A stretch of 64,000 bases of DNA from Prochlorococcus sp. AG-409-A10 (GTDB lineage: Bacteria; Cyanobacteriota; Cyanobacteriia; PCC-6307; Cyanobiaceae): contig QCJG01000002.1 of assembly GCA_003216175.1 (NCBI GenBank), positions 124,001-188,000 of the forward strand, written 5' to 3'. Below, piece after piece: positions 8,595 to 17,625 of this stretch (within the stretch, counting starts at the first letter, position 1; every line of letters begins with the position of its first letter). The translations under genes were made by a program, and so were the position numbers. The notes under the pieces were generated by a model, which worked only from the letters and a program-made list of their open reading frames with translations, was not told the DNA's origin and ran no database searches.

Positions 8595-9392
8595 ATGAAG
8601 CCTTGCATTTTACTCATTGAAGACGACCAGGACATGAGAGATCTTGTTGCAGGGCATCTTGAGCACACTGGTTTTGATGTCCAAAAAGCAGAGGATGGCA
8701 TTAAGGGGCAAGCGCTAGCTCTGCAATACGTGCCTGATCTGATTCTTCTTGATTTAATGCTCCCTAAGGTTGATGGTTTAACCCTTTGTCAACGTTTAAG
8801 AAGAGATGAGAGAACATCAGGCATACCTATTCTTATGATCACTGCTTTGGGTGGTATCAAAGATAAAGTTACGGGATTTAATTCTGGTGCAGATGATTAC
8901 ATTACAAAACCATTTGACTTAGAGGAATTACAAGTCAGGATTAAGGCCTTGTTAAGAAGAACGAATCGCGCTCCATTAGGAAGTAACAATCAGCAAGAAA
9001 TACTGAGTTACGGTCCTCTTACACTTGTTCCTGAAAGATTTGAGGCGATATGGTTCGAATCTGCAGTGCGTTTGACTCATTTAGAATTTGAATTGCTTCA
9101 TTGTTTGATGCAGAGGCATGGTCAGACAGTTGCTCCCTCATTAATTCTAAAAGAAGTTTGGGGTTATGAACCTGATGATGATATAGAGACTATAAGAGTG
9201 CATGTAAGGCATTTAAGAACAAAGCTTGAGCCTGATCCAAGAAAACCAAGATTCATTAAAACTGTATATGGTGCAGGATATTGCCTGGAATTACCTACTG
9301 GGGACAAAATAAGCGAAATTAAAGCATTAATAACTCAAGCGAGAGAAACTAATTCTTATAAAAATAATTCGGATGAAAAGGTGATTGCTTAA
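8595..9392 (+). CDS. rpaA: OmpR-family response regulator RpaA
   Basis: RpaA is the circadian-output and phycobilisome-associated response regulator, phosphorylated by SasA in cyanobacteria, and it controls time-of-day gene expression. The 265-residue protein has a receiver domain (residues 1-120; acidic pocket EDD at 9-11, phospho-acceptor Asp53 in LLDLMLP, Lys in YITKPFD) and a winged-helix output domain ending in [12 protein letters not shown]. The linker and output region [16 protein letters not shown] and the [22 protein letters not shown] block are characteristic of RpaA, not RpaB. It has a long upstream region and overlaps the convergent holB gene by 4 bp. Confidence 0.92.
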   Translation: MKPCILLIEDDQDMRDLVAGHLEHTGFDVQKAEDGIKGQALALQYVPDLILLDLMLPKVDGLTLCQRLRRDERTSGIPILMITALGGIKDKVTGFNSGADDYITKPFDLEELQVRIKALLRRTNRAPLGSNNQQEILSYGPLTLVPERFEAIWFESAVRLTHLEFELLHCLMQRHGQTVAPSLILKEVWGYEPDDDIETIRVHVRHLRTKLEPDPRKPRFIKTVYGAGYCLELPTGDKISEIKALITQARETNSYKNNSDEKVIA

Positions 9393-10348
9393 TCAATCAA
9401 GTTTATATCTAATAAAGTTACTTCCCACGCAAGTCTAGGCTGTACATAATTCAATAATTGTTTTCTAAGTTCTTCAAGTTGTTTAACAATAATAGAATTT
9501 TTTTCTTTTCTCCATATTCTATTTTGATGAAAATCTATAAACCATAGTTGTTGCTCAATGTTGAGTTCATCGGTGATTTCCTTGGCTAATTTAAGAGACT
9601 CAATTTGGTTAGTTGCTTTGAGTTCTAGCTTTTGTCTTAACGAGCTTGAGATGCCTAACCAATATTGTAGATTTATTAGATATCTTCCAGGAGATCCATA
9701 AGAAAAATCAAGCAAATCTCTAACTTTTTCATTAGGGATATCATCTGTTTCTTGAACAACTTTGGATTTGTGAATAATTTTATTTAATTGATTATCATTT
9801 AAGCGTATAAATGGGACTATCTGACATCTTGATTTAATAGTAGATAATAGTTTCTCTGGTCTTTGAGTAATTAGAATAAATAATCCTGTATTTGTATCTT
9901 CAAGGGTTTTTAATAATGCATTTGATGCGGATTCATTTATCCTCTCAATATCTTCAATTATCACTATGCTTCTTTCTGACTCAAGTGGTTTTTTCCCTAA
10001 AAACTCTATTACTTCTTTGATTTTATTTAGTCTTATTTGCGGAGGTGATTTAATGTTTAGATTTTCTGAAATTGCTTTTTTTTGAGAAATAGTTTTACCT
10101 TGGATTATATAAGAAGGTTCTATCCATAATAAGTCAGGATGATTATTACTTTCAATTTTCCTTTTTGTACTTTCTTTGTCTCTATTCTTATCGAGAATAG
10201 CGTTAATAAAAACTTTAGCAGTTTTTTTTCTTCCAACTCCATCTGGTCCAGAGAATAAATAAGCTGGTGAAAAATGTTCTTTTAAAATAGCAGATTTTAA
10301 TATTTTAATTGCTAAATCTTGCCCATATATATTTTCAAAATCTTCCAT
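9389..10348 (-). CDS. holB: DNA polymerase III delta' subunit-like clamp-loader protein
   Basis: Clamp-loader AAA+ subunit that helps load the sliding clamp during replication. The 319-residue protein begins with the family motif [14 protein letters not shown] and [14 protein letters not shown], continues with [22 protein letters not shown], the sensor region [21 protein letters not shown], and a helical C-terminal domain. The Walker A-like loop reads [10 protein letters not shown], a departure from GxxGxGK[ST], and the four-cysteine zinc module of bacterial gamma and delta' subunits is absent. A degenerate ATP site is normal for delta'. It lies one base downstream of tmk, in the run ctaA-tmk-holB, and overlaps the 3' end of rpaA. 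Confidence 0.88.
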   Translation of the reverse strand: MEDFENIYGQDLAIKILKSAILKEHFSPAYLFSGPDGVGRKKTAKVFINAILDKNRDKESTKRKIESNNHPDLLWIEPSYIIQGKTISQKKAISENLNIKSPPQIRLNKIKEVIEFLGKKPLESERSIVIIEDIERINESASNALLKTLEDTNTGLFILITQRPEKLLSTIKSRCQIVPFIRLNDNQLNKIIHKSKVVQETDDIPNEKVRDLLDFSYGSPGRYLINLQYWLGISSSLRQKLELKATNQIESLKLAKEITDELNIEQQLWFIDFHQNRIWRKEKNSIIVKQLEELRKQLLNYVQPRLAWEVTLLDINLID

Positions 10349-10349
10349 A

Positions 10350-10985
10350 TTATTTATTTTTTATTAACTTCTTTATTTCAGATTGAATCTCAATGATTAT
10401 TTGTTCTTTAGATTTAGTAGCAGATATTTTTTTCCATTTACTGTTCTTGGATAATGTTTGAAAGCCTATAGAAACATTTGATAAAAATTCTCTACCTTCT
10501 TTTTCTATTCGATCATCTTTTCTATTTATTCTTCTTTTTATACTTTCTTCAACGGGTATGTCTAGTAGAAATGTGATATCTGGAGCAATTCCCTGTGTAG
10601 CTATAGTTTCTAGAGCTTTAATTAACTTTAAATCTAACTTTCTTCCATAACCTTGATAAGCAAGTGTGGATCCACAAAATCTATCGCTTATTACCCAATC
10701 CCCCTCATTTAAAGTTGGACGAATAATCTCATTGACATGTTGTGATCTGTCTGCGGCATAAAGCAAAAGCTCAGTGATAGCATCTGGGCTGTTTTTTCTA
10801 GAGTTATCTAGCAGAAGCGATCGTATGGATTGTCCTAATTCAGTACCTCCTGGCTCTCTAGTAATAACTAATTGATTATTTTCAGGAATGAGGTCAGTGC
10901 TAATAAGCCATTTTGATAATTGATTGATTTGAGTTGTTTTCCCAGAGCCATCAATACCCTCAAAAACAATAAATTTTCCTTTCAT
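10350..10985 (-). CDS. tmk: thymidylate kinase
   Basis: Phosphorylates dTMP to dTDP with ATP, a required step for DNA precursor synthesis. The P-loop FEGIDGSGKTTQ is at residues 9-20, the DR[FY/H] motif appears as ISDRFCGSTLAYQGYGR, and TREPGGTELG is the dTMP-binding segment. The length of 211 residues is standard. The start codon overlaps the stop of the copper ATPase by 4 bp (ATGA-type coupling), and holB follows after a single base, so translation of the three is likely coupled. Confidence 0.95.
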   Translation of the reverse strand: MKGKFIVFEGIDGSGKTTQINQLSKWLISTDLIPENNQLVITREPGGTELGQSIRSLLLDNSRKNSPDAITELLLYAADRSQHVNEIIRPTLNEGDWVISDRFCGSTLAYQGYGRKLDLKLIKALETIATQGIAPDITFLLDIPVEESIKRRINRKDDRIEKEGREFLSNVSIGFQTLSKNSKWKKISATKSKEQIIIEIQSEIKKLIKNK

Positions 10986-13312
10986 TTTGACTTCAAAGAT
11001 AAAGCATTAAATACAACACTTATGGAGCTCAAAGCCATAAGTAAAGCCGCTAAGGGAGGCGATAGTAATAAGCCAGAGGATGGTAAAAGTAATCCTGCCG
11101 CTATTGGTAAAGCAATTAAGTTGTATCCAAATGCCCATGCAAGGTTTTGTTTGATTTTGAGCATTGCTTGTTTTGAAAGCTGTAAAGCATTTGGAAGAGC
11201 TTCCAAGTTTTCTCCAAGCAGAACTAGATCAGCAGAATCTTGTGCGATTTGAGTTCCTGTTCCTATCGCTACTCCCAAGTCTGCTGCTGCAAGGGCTGGG
11301 GCATCATTAATTCCATCACCTATCATCGCAACTAAACCATTGTTTTTTAATAAATTCAACTTATTTAGCTTGTCAGAAGGTAACATTTGCCATGCAATTT
11401 GTTTGGCACTAAATCCTAATTTTTCACCTAAAGATAAAACAGCTGAATCTCTATCGCCACTAAATAAACTTAATGAGAAACCTCTTGCGCGTAATTTATT
11501 AATTGAAAGGAAAGCATCTTTTCTAACTTGGTCGTCAATCAAGAAAAAACCTAATAATTTATTCTGCAAAGTTACTGCAACTATTGATTGAGCTCTTCTT
11601 TTCGAAAGCTTGAAATTATTTTCAATCATTTCATTCCATTCAATCCCTTCACTTTTTATCCATTCAGGAGTACCGACTCTTATCAGTCCTTCTAAATTAT
11701 TAATTTTTCCAGATAAACCTTTACCTGGATATGTAGTTGAATTAGATACTTTTTCTAATTTAATTTCTTTGTTATTTGCTTCTTGAATAATTGCTTGGGC
11801 AAGTGGATGCCGACTATCTTGTTCAATGCTTGCCGCCAATTTGAGCATGACATTTCTTTCTGTCTCTTCGTTTTCCCAGGAGCCAACAACTAATGGTCTT
11901 CCAATTGTGAGTGTGCCTGTTTTATCGAAAATAATTTGATTTATTTTTGATGCCATTTCTATGACATCTCCACCCTTGAAAAGCCATCCTCGTTTAGCAG
12001 CTTCCCCAGAGGCAACTGTTATTACTGTTGGGGTTGCAAGTCCTAGAGCACATGGACAGGCCACAACTAAAACAGCTATTGATAATTGAAATGAGAGACC
12101 AAGTGGTGTTTGAGGTGTACTCATTAAATGATCATGCAAATGATGGCTTTGCATGAAACCTGTATTAGAAACTTCTAAAACTTCTGGCCATATTTTCGTA
12201 CCTATTTTCCACCAAAAGAGAAAAGTCATTAATGCAAGAGTTGTGACCCCATAGCAGAAAATGCCTGCTACCTTGTCTGCTAATCCCTGAATTGGTGCTT
12301 TTCTAGCTTGGGCTTCTTCAACCAAACTTATTATTTTTGCTATTGCAGTATCAGATCCTATTTTTTGAACTTCTAAAATAATTGTTGACTCTAAATTGAG
12401 GCTGCCAGAGGGAAGCTCGACGCCTGGTGTTGCTTCTATGGGTAAAGACTCACCAGTTAAACTTGAGACGTCTATTGCCGAATTCCCATTAATAACCAAA
12501 CCATCAACTGGGATTCTATCCCCAGCTAATAGTTGAATTTTTTCACCTGGTCTTAGTGCACCTATTCTGATTTCACGAATTTCATTATTGTCTAAAATTA
12601 GATTGGCAGTTTCGGGTTGTAATTTGGCTAATTCTTTTAATGCTGTTCCTGTGTTTACTCTTGCTCTCTCTTCTAAAAAACGTCCCAATAAAACAAATCC
12701 AAGAAGCATGACTGGTTCATTGAAAAAACATGGCCACCCAACTGTTGGCCAAATTAGTGCAATTATGCTTGCTACATAAGCACTCATTACACCAAGGCTG
12801 ACTAAGGTATCCATCGTCGGTGTAAGCATGATTGCTGACTTCAGTCCTGCTTTTAGAATTGATTTGCCTGGGCCAAGTAAAGCAAATGTTGCGAGTGCAG
12901 CATGAAAAGGTAATGAACCAATAAGTGGAAAAGTACTTTGTTGACCCTCTACTAAATGTCCTAACCCAGAGAGGATTAATAATGAAGTGGCGATTACTAG
13001 TTGTCGCCACTTAATCCATAAGTTCTGATTCTCGGCTGTCTCTAATTTGGAATTGTTTAAAATTATTTGATTAGGTCTCTCTCTTGATGGAAACCCCTTT
13101 GATGTAAGAGTTTGTATTACGTCGGATAAGGAATTATGAGGCTCTTTAGTTTCGATAAAAGCTGTTTTTGTAACTAAATTCACGCTTGCATTATTTATAT
13201 TTGGGTGGCTTTTAAGTATTTTTTCAACTGCCTGTACACAACTTCCGCATTTCATTCCTTCTACATCAAGCAGAATTGAATTTTTGCTATGGGCAATTTT
13301 TTTGTTGCTCAA
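10982..13312 (-). CDS. copper-type P1B ATPase
   Basis: A 776-residue heavy-metal-transporting P-type ATPase. One N-terminal metal-binding domain carries GMKCGSC (Cys22, Cys25). The membrane metal site is CPC (about residues 419-421) in ACPCALGLATPT, the phosphorylation motif DKTGT is near residue 461, SRHPLAQAI supplies the HP dipeptide, and GDGINDAPAL is the hinge. CPC with a CxxC domain indicates Cu(I). Cyanobacteria usually have two such pumps (CtaA in the plasma membrane, PacS in the thylakoid) that deliver copper to plastocyanin and cytochrome oxidase; I cannot say which this is. It diverges from ycf3 and its stop overlaps tmk. Confidence 0.92.
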   Translation of the reverse strand: MSNKKIAHSKNSILLDVEGMKCGSCVQAVEKILKSHPNINNASVNLVTKTAFIETKEPHNSLSDVIQTLTSKGFPSRERPNQIILNNSKLETAENQNLWIKWRQLVIATSLLILSGLGHLVEGQQSTFPLIGSLPFHAALATFALLGPGKSILKAGLKSAIMLTPTMDTLVSLGVMSAYVASIIALIWPTVGWPCFFNEPVMLLGFVLLGRFLEERARVNTGTALKELAKLQPETANLILDNNEIREIRIGALRPGEKIQLLAGDRIPVDGLVINGNSAIDVSSLTGESLPIEATPGVELPSGSLNLESTIILEVQKIGSDTAIAKIISLVEEAQARKAPIQGLADKVAGIFCYGVTTLALMTFLFWWKIGTKIWPEVLEVSNTGFMQSHHLHDHLMSTPQTPLGLSFQLSIAVLVVACPCALGLATPTVITVASGEAAKRGWLFKGGDVIEMASKINQIIFDKTGTLTIGRPLVVGSWENEETERNVMLKLAASIEQDSRHPLAQAIIQEANNKEIKLEKVSNSTTYPGKGLSGKINNLEGLIRVGTPEWIKSEGIEWNEMIENNFKLSKRRAQSIVAVTLQNKLLGFFLIDDQVRKDAFLSINKLRARGFSLSLFSGDRDSAVLSLGEKLGFSAKQIAWQMLPSDKLNKLNLLKNNGLVAMIGDGINDAPALAAADLGVAIGTGTQIAQDSADLVLLGENLEALPNALQLSKQAMLKIKQNLAWAFGYNLIALPIAAGLLLPSSGLLLSPPLAALLMALSSISVVFNALSLKSK

Positions 13313-13442
13313 GAGAATATAAATTTTGGATACTTATTCTAAATTTAATAAATAAAAAGCATGTTGCATTCATTTAATAATTTATTAATACATGAAAATT
13401 AGTTTTATTATTTCTATGCATTTTTTCTATTTCCATACAGGA

Positions 13443-13448
13443 TATAAT
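13443..13448 (+). promoter_or_regulatory. candidate -10 box for ycf3
   Basis: TATAAT lies 25 bases before the GTG start of ycf3 in the 161-bp divergent region shared with the copper ATPase. No clear -35 element is seen at the expected distance. Support is the consensus match and its placement only. Confidence 0.35.
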
Positions 13449-13473
13449 TATATCTATTAATAGTGGTCTAATC

Positions 13474-13995
13474 GTGCCTAGAAGTCAAAACAAGGACAAT
13501 TTTCTTGATAAGGCCTTTACGAAGATGGCTGAGGGAATAGTGAAAGTGATGCCAATTGCTTCAAAAGAAAAAGAAGCCTATCTCTATTACCGAAAAGGTT
13601 TAGCAGCCCAAAATGACGGGGATTACTCAGAGGCTCTTGAGTATTACGAAGAGAGCTTAAAACTTGAGGACAATCAAGTTGATAGAGGAGAGACATTGAA
13701 AAATATGGCAATAATTTATATGAGTAATGGAGATGAGGAGAGAGCACTAAATACATATAAAAAAGCATTAGGACAAAATCCCAAGCAGCCATCTTGCTTG
13801 AAAAATATGGGATTAATTTATGAGAAAAGAGGCAGAATGGCTCAAAGAAATGGAAAGCAAGATGAGGGTGATATATGGTTCGATCAGGCAGCAGAAGTTT
13901 GGAGTAAAGCTGTTCGTTTATATCCAGGAGGATATCTAGATATAGAAAATTGGCTTAAGACTACAGGTAGAGGAAATGTTGATGTTTACTTGTAA
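13474..13995 (+). CDS. ycf3: photosystem I assembly protein Ycf3
   Basis: TPR protein required for assembly of photosystem I reaction-centre subunits at the thylakoid. The 173-residue product matches the family in length and carries three TPR units: [22 protein letters not shown], then [21 protein letters not shown], then [18 protein letters not shown]. The conserved C terminus reads [17 protein letters not shown]. The start is GTG at 13474; no ATG precedes the conserved N terminus. It is monocistronic by position, with radA convergent 16 bp away. Confidence 0.95.
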   Translation: MPRSQNKDNFLDKAFTKMAEGIVKVMPIASKEKEAYLYYRKGLAAQNDGDYSEALEYYEESLKLEDNQVDRGETLKNMAIIYMSNGDEERALNTYKKALGQNPKQPSCLKNMGLIYEKRGRMAQRNGKQDEGDIWFDQAAEVWSKAVRLYPGGYLDIENWLKTTGRGNVDVYL

Positions 13996-14011
13996 GTAAT
14001 TGATAGGTTGA

Positions 14012-15391
14012 TTAAATATTACTTAAAGCATAAATTAAAGCTTGATTAATATTAGTAGCTTTTAGTATTTTTAATTTTTTATTTGTTTCAACAACACTTG
14101 TATCTATTCCATCGGGGATTATTAATTTCTTATATCCAAGTCTTATAACTTCATTAATCCGTTGCTGCATTTGTCTGACTAACCTTAATTGACCAGCTAG
14201 ACCTATTTCTCCTATAAAAACAACACCTTCTTCAAGTTCAATATTTTTAAAGCTCGAAACTATTGCAGCAGCTATTCCCAGATCAGCTCCTGGTTCTTCT
14301 ACTTCTAACCCCCCAGCTACAGCTAGATAACAGTCATATCTTGAGAGTGAGAGATTCATGTTTTTTTCTAGAACTGCCAAGATTTGATGAAGCCTATTTA
14401 TCTCAACGCCAGTGGTAGTTCTTCTTGGACTTGCATAACTAGTGGGATTTAAAAGGGCTTGTATGTCTATGGCTAATGGTCTTGTTCCTTCACAAGTAAC
14501 AATTGTTGAAATTCCTGGTGCAGAGGTTTTGCTTAAAAATAATTCGCTTGGATTAGATACCTCCGATAATCCATCTGCTTGCATTTCAAAGACTCCAAGC
14601 TCACAAGTAGCACCAAACCGATTTTTCACCCCTCTTAGAAGTCTGTGAGAAGCAAATCTATCGCCCTCAAAAGTAAGTACTGCATCTACAAGATGCTCAA
14701 GAACTTTTGGTCCAGCTAGCATTCCATCCTTCGTAACGTGCCCGATGATCAAAAGAGATATGTTTTCTCGTTTAGCAATTTGCTGTAAAGCTGCTGAACA
14801 TTCTCTAACTTGAGCTACTGAACCGGGTGAACTGGATAAATTTTGATCATGCAAAGCTTGAATGCTATCAATCACTGCAACGTCAGGTTTCAAATAATTC
14901 AGCTCTTTTATAACTAGCTCTAGATCTGTTTCTGCTAGTAAATGAAGATTGGACTCAGAGTCTTCAATTCGATTCCATCTTAGTTTTACTTGTTCAGCAG
15001 ATTCTTCTGCAGCCACATAAAGTACTGATCTTTGATGAGCCATTTCAGTTGCACTTTGCAAAATAAGAGTGCTTTTCCCAATACCTGGATCTCCCCCAAT
15101 TAATACAAGTGATCCAGGTACTAAACCACCTCCAAGTACCCTGTCTAATTCTTCATATCCACTTGGAATTCGTTCAATAATTTTGTTTTTTGTTCGGCTG
15201 ATTAGTTCTGAACGATAGGGAGATTTCTCGTTGGGAGAATTAATCTTTGTGTAAATAGATTTATCTGATTTTTGATTAATTTTTTCTTCTATTATTGAGT
15301 TCCATTCTCCACAATTGTTGCAGCGGCCAAAGAATTGCCTGGTTTGAGCACCACAACTTTGACAGACATAAATAGAGACAGAACGAGACAC
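14012..15391 (-). CDS. radA: DNA repair protein RadA
   Basis: RecA-like branch-migration ATPase that processes recombination intermediates. The 459-residue protein has an N-terminal zinc finger (Cys10, Cys13, Cys24, Cys27), Walker A GGDPGIGKST (about 99-108), the RadA-specific KNRFG motif in LRGVKNRFGAT, and a C-terminal Lon-protease-like domain (YLAVAGGLEVEEPGADLGIAAA and IGEIGLAGQLR). All family domains are present and intact. It is transcribed away from rpaB. Confidence 0.95.
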   Translation of the reverse strand: MSRSVSIYVCQSCGAQTRQFFGRCNNCGEWNSIIEEKINQKSDKSIYTKINSPNEKSPYRSELISRTKNKIIERIPSGYEELDRVLGGGLVPGSLVLIGGDPGIGKSTLILQSATEMAHQRSVLYVAAEESAEQVKLRWNRIEDSESNLHLLAETDLELVIKELNYLKPDVAVIDSIQALHDQNLSSSPGSVAQVRECSAALQQIAKRENISLLIIGHVTKDGMLAGPKVLEHLVDAVLTFEGDRFASHRLLRGVKNRFGATCELGVFEMQADGLSEVSNPSELFLSKTSAPGISTIVTCEGTRPLAIDIQALLNPTSYASPRRTTTGVEINRLHQILAVLEKNMNLSLSRYDCYLAVAGGLEVEEPGADLGIAAAIVSSFKNIELEEGVVFIGEIGLAGQLRLVRQMQQRINEVIRLGYKKLIIPDGIDTSVVETNKKLKILKATNINQALIYALSNI

Positions 15392-15424
15392 TTAGTTGTA
15401 AAAAGGAAGTTGGCTGTAGTTGAA

Positions 15425-15442
15425 TAAAGATAGTGATCTTTA
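15425..15442. promoter_or_regulatory. palindrome in the radA-rpaB divergent region
   Basis: TAAAGAT (15425-15431) and ATCTTTA (15436-15442) are perfect inverted 7-mers separated by AGTG. The site is 55 bases upstream of the rpaB ATG and 33 bases upstream of radA. Symmetry and position suggest an operator or a promoter-proximal hairpin. It does not match the HLR1 direct-repeat consensus that RpaB binds, so autoregulation by RpaB is not implied. Function is inference. Confidence 0.35.
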
Positions 15443-15497
15443 AATGTTGGTGAACCTTCACTTAAGATCTTGTCGCAGCCGCCAAAGCTAAGAACAA

Positions 15498-16244
15498 ATG
15501 ACGGCCACAAGTCCCTCAAAGGAAACCATCCTCGTAGCTGATGATGAGGCAAGTATTAGGAGGATCCTAGAAACTCGCCTATCCATGATTGGCTATCAGG
15601 TCGTTACTGCTTGTGATGGAAATGAGGCATTGGATCTTTTTAGAAATTGTGAGCCTGATTTGGTGGTTCTAGATGTCATGATGCCTAAATTGGATGGATA
15701 TGGAGTTTGCCAGGAATTAAGAAAAGAATCAGATGTTCCCATAGTCATGCTGACAGCATTGGGAGATGTTGCAGACAGAATTACTGGTCTAGAGCTTGGT
15801 GCTGATGATTATGTTGTTAAACCATTTAGTCCAAAAGAATTAGAAGCTAGAATTAGATGTGTTTTAAGAAGAGTAGAAAAAGAACAAATAGCAGGACTAC
15901 CTAATTCAGGAGTGATTGCTGTTATGAATTTAAAGATTGATACAAATAAACGTCAGGTTTATAGAAATGATGAACGAATTAGGTTAACTGGTATGGAATT
16001 TAGTCTTTTAGAACTGTTGGTCAGTCGTTCAGGAGAACCTTTTAGTCGAGGTGAGATTCTTAAAGAAGTGTGGGGATATACTCCTGAAAGACATGTTGAT
16101 ACAAGAGTAGTGGATGTTCATATTTCTAGACTGAGATCAAAACTTGAGGATGATCCTGCAAATCCAGAGCTAATTCTTACTGCAAGAGGAACAGGTTATC
16201 TTTTTCAAAGAATTGTTGATTCTATGATTCCTGAAGGATCATAA
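15498..16244 (+). CDS. rpaB: OmpR-family response regulator RpaB
   Basis: RpaB is the essential cyanobacterial regulator of high-light and redox-responsive genes, partnered with the kinase NblS/Hik33, and binds HLR1 sites. The 248-residue protein has the receiver domain with the DDE acidic cluster at 15-17, Asp59 in VVLDVMMPKLDGYG, Lys in VVKPFSP, and a winged-helix domain with RVVDVHISRLRSKLEDDPANPELILTARG-type sequence. The strings RRILETRLSMIGY and LTALGDVADRITGLELGADDYVVKPF are diagnostic. It is followed by plsX with only a 4-bp gap, so the two are likely cotranscribed. Confidence 0.95.
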   Translation: MTATSPSKETILVADDEASIRRILETRLSMIGYQVVTACDGNEALDLFRNCEPDLVVLDVMMPKLDGYGVCQELRKESDVPIVMLTALGDVADRITGLELGADDYVVKPFSPKELEARIRCVLRRVEKEQIAGLPNSGVIAVMNLKIDTNKRQVYRNDERIRLTGMEFSLLELLVSRSGEPFSRGEILKEVWGYTPERHVDTRVVDVHISRLRSKLEDDPANPELILTARGTGYLFQRIVDSMIPEGS

Positions 16245-16248
16245 ATCA

Positions 16249-17571
16249 GTGGAAAAAAATCATCTAAATAATAAAACAAATCGGTCTAAAGCAATTAGAC
16301 GACTGGTGATTTGGTATCGACGAAACTCAGCTGTTACAAGTCTTGTTGATACTGCAACAAGCTCAGCTACAGCAGCAAGTAATGTTGCTGGAACAGTAGT
16401 TTCTAATGCTGGTTCTGTTGTTACTAGTGCTGGATCAATAGCTAGAAGTACATTAGAACCATTTGTTTTTGATCCTCTTAGGAGACTTCAAGGTGGAGAA
16501 AGCATAGACGATAAAAATGGTATTGAAGATTCCGACAGAATTTGGGTTGCTGTGGATGGAATGGGAGGAGATTTTGCACCTGGAGCGATTCTTGATGGGT
16601 GTTTGAAATCTTTGTCATTACTTCCATTAAAAATTAAATTTGTAGGTGAAATTGAGAAAGTAAAAAAAGCAGCGATCGAACTTGGCTTAGAAGAATCTTT
16701 AGATAAATCAATAGAAGATGGAAATTTCGAATTAATTCCTAGTGGCCTTTCTGTTGGTATGGATGAAGAAGCAACTGCAGTGCGCAAAAAAAAGGATGCA
16801 AGCATAAATATTGCAATGAAATTAGTTAAAGAAGGTAAAGCTATGGGTGTTTATTCAGCTGGAAACTCAGGAGCAATGATGGCCTCAGCGATTTTTAAGT
16901 TGGGACGTTTAAAAGGAATTGATCGTCCAGCAATTGGAGCATTATTTCCCACTAAAGATCCTGGTCAACCAGTATTGGTTTTAGATGTTGGAGCAAATAT
17001 GGATTGCAAACCAACCTATTTGCATCAATTTGCTCTTCTTGGAAATATTTATAGTCGAGATGTGTTGCAGGTAGATAAGCCAAGAATAGGGTTATTGAAT
17101 ATCGGCGAAGAATCCTGTAAAGGTAATGATCTTTCTCTAGCAACTTACAAACTTTTAAAAGAGGAAGAACGTTTTTGCTTTTCTGGAAATTGTGAGGGAA
17201 GAGATGTTTTATCAGGTGATTTTGATGTTGTGGTTTGTGATGGATTTACAGGAAACGTTTTACTGAAATTTTTAGAGTCAGTAGGAAGTGTTCTTTTGGG
17301 AGTTTTGAGAGCTGAGTTGCCAAGAGGAAGAAGAGGCAAAGTTGGTTCTGCTTTTTTAAGAAATAATTTGAAACGAATTAAAAAACGTCTAGATCATGCA
17401 GAACATGGTGGAGCTTTACTTCTAGGAATTAATGGAATTTGTGTGATTGGTCACGGAGGAAGTAAAGCTTTATCTGTTTTAAGTGCTTTAAGAGTTGTTC
17501 ATTCCGCTGCAAGCCATGGAGTAATGGATGATTTAGCGGATTTAAATAAACCTGACCTCTTAAAGGTCTGA
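16249..17571 (+). CDS. plsX: phosphate acyltransferase PlsX with N-terminal extension
   Basis: Makes acyl-phosphate from acyl-ACP, feeding phospholipid synthesis. The catalytic core starts at about residue 98 with IWVAVDGMGGDFAP and contains GVYSAGNSGAMMA, LDVGANMDCKP, NIGEESCKGND and the C-terminal GINGICVIGHGGS. The first ~97 residues are extra compared with typical PlsX (about 330-350 residues): a basic segment (RSKAIRRLVIWYRRN) followed by a stretch rich in Ala, Ser, Thr, Val and Gly (residues about 30-66). The start is GTG 16249, 4 bp after rpaB. The frame contains no ATG before Met104 in the core, so the extension looks translated. It heads the lipid genes plsX-fabH-fabD-plsC. Confidence 0.92.
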   Translation: MEKNHLNNKTNRSKAIRRLVIWYRRNSAVTSLVDTATSSATAASNVAGTVVSNAGSVVTSAGSIARSTLEPFVFDPLRRLQGGESIDDKNGIEDSDRIWVAVDGMGGDFAPGAILDGCLKSLSLLPLKIKFVGEIEKVKKAAIELGLEESLDKSIEDGNFELIPSGLSVGMDEEATAVRKKKDASINIAMKLVKEGKAMGVYSAGNSGAMMASAIFKLGRLKGIDRPAIGALFPTKDPGQPVLVLDVGANMDCKPTYLHQFALLGNIYSRDVLQVDKPRIGLLNIGEESCKGNDLSLATYKLLKEEERFCFSGNCEGRDVLSGDFDVVVCDGFTGNVLLKFLESVGSVLLGVLRAELPRGRRGKVGSAFLRNNLKRIKKRLDHAEHGGALLLGINGICVIGHGGSKALSVLSALRVVHSAASHGVMDDLADLNKPDLLKV

Positions 17572-17625
17572 TTGGAACTTGTCCTACCATGTGATTGACT
17601 TATGTAATGAGGGCTTTTTTTAGAT

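Noticed and set aside
12717..13010. Minus-strand open frame of 97 residues
   Set aside because: Out-of-frame within the copper ATPase coding sequence, which is intact.
15392..15497. HLR1-type RpaB binding site upstream of rpaB
   Set aside because: Only one half-site-like TTTACAA on the minus strand; no direct repeat with the right spacing.
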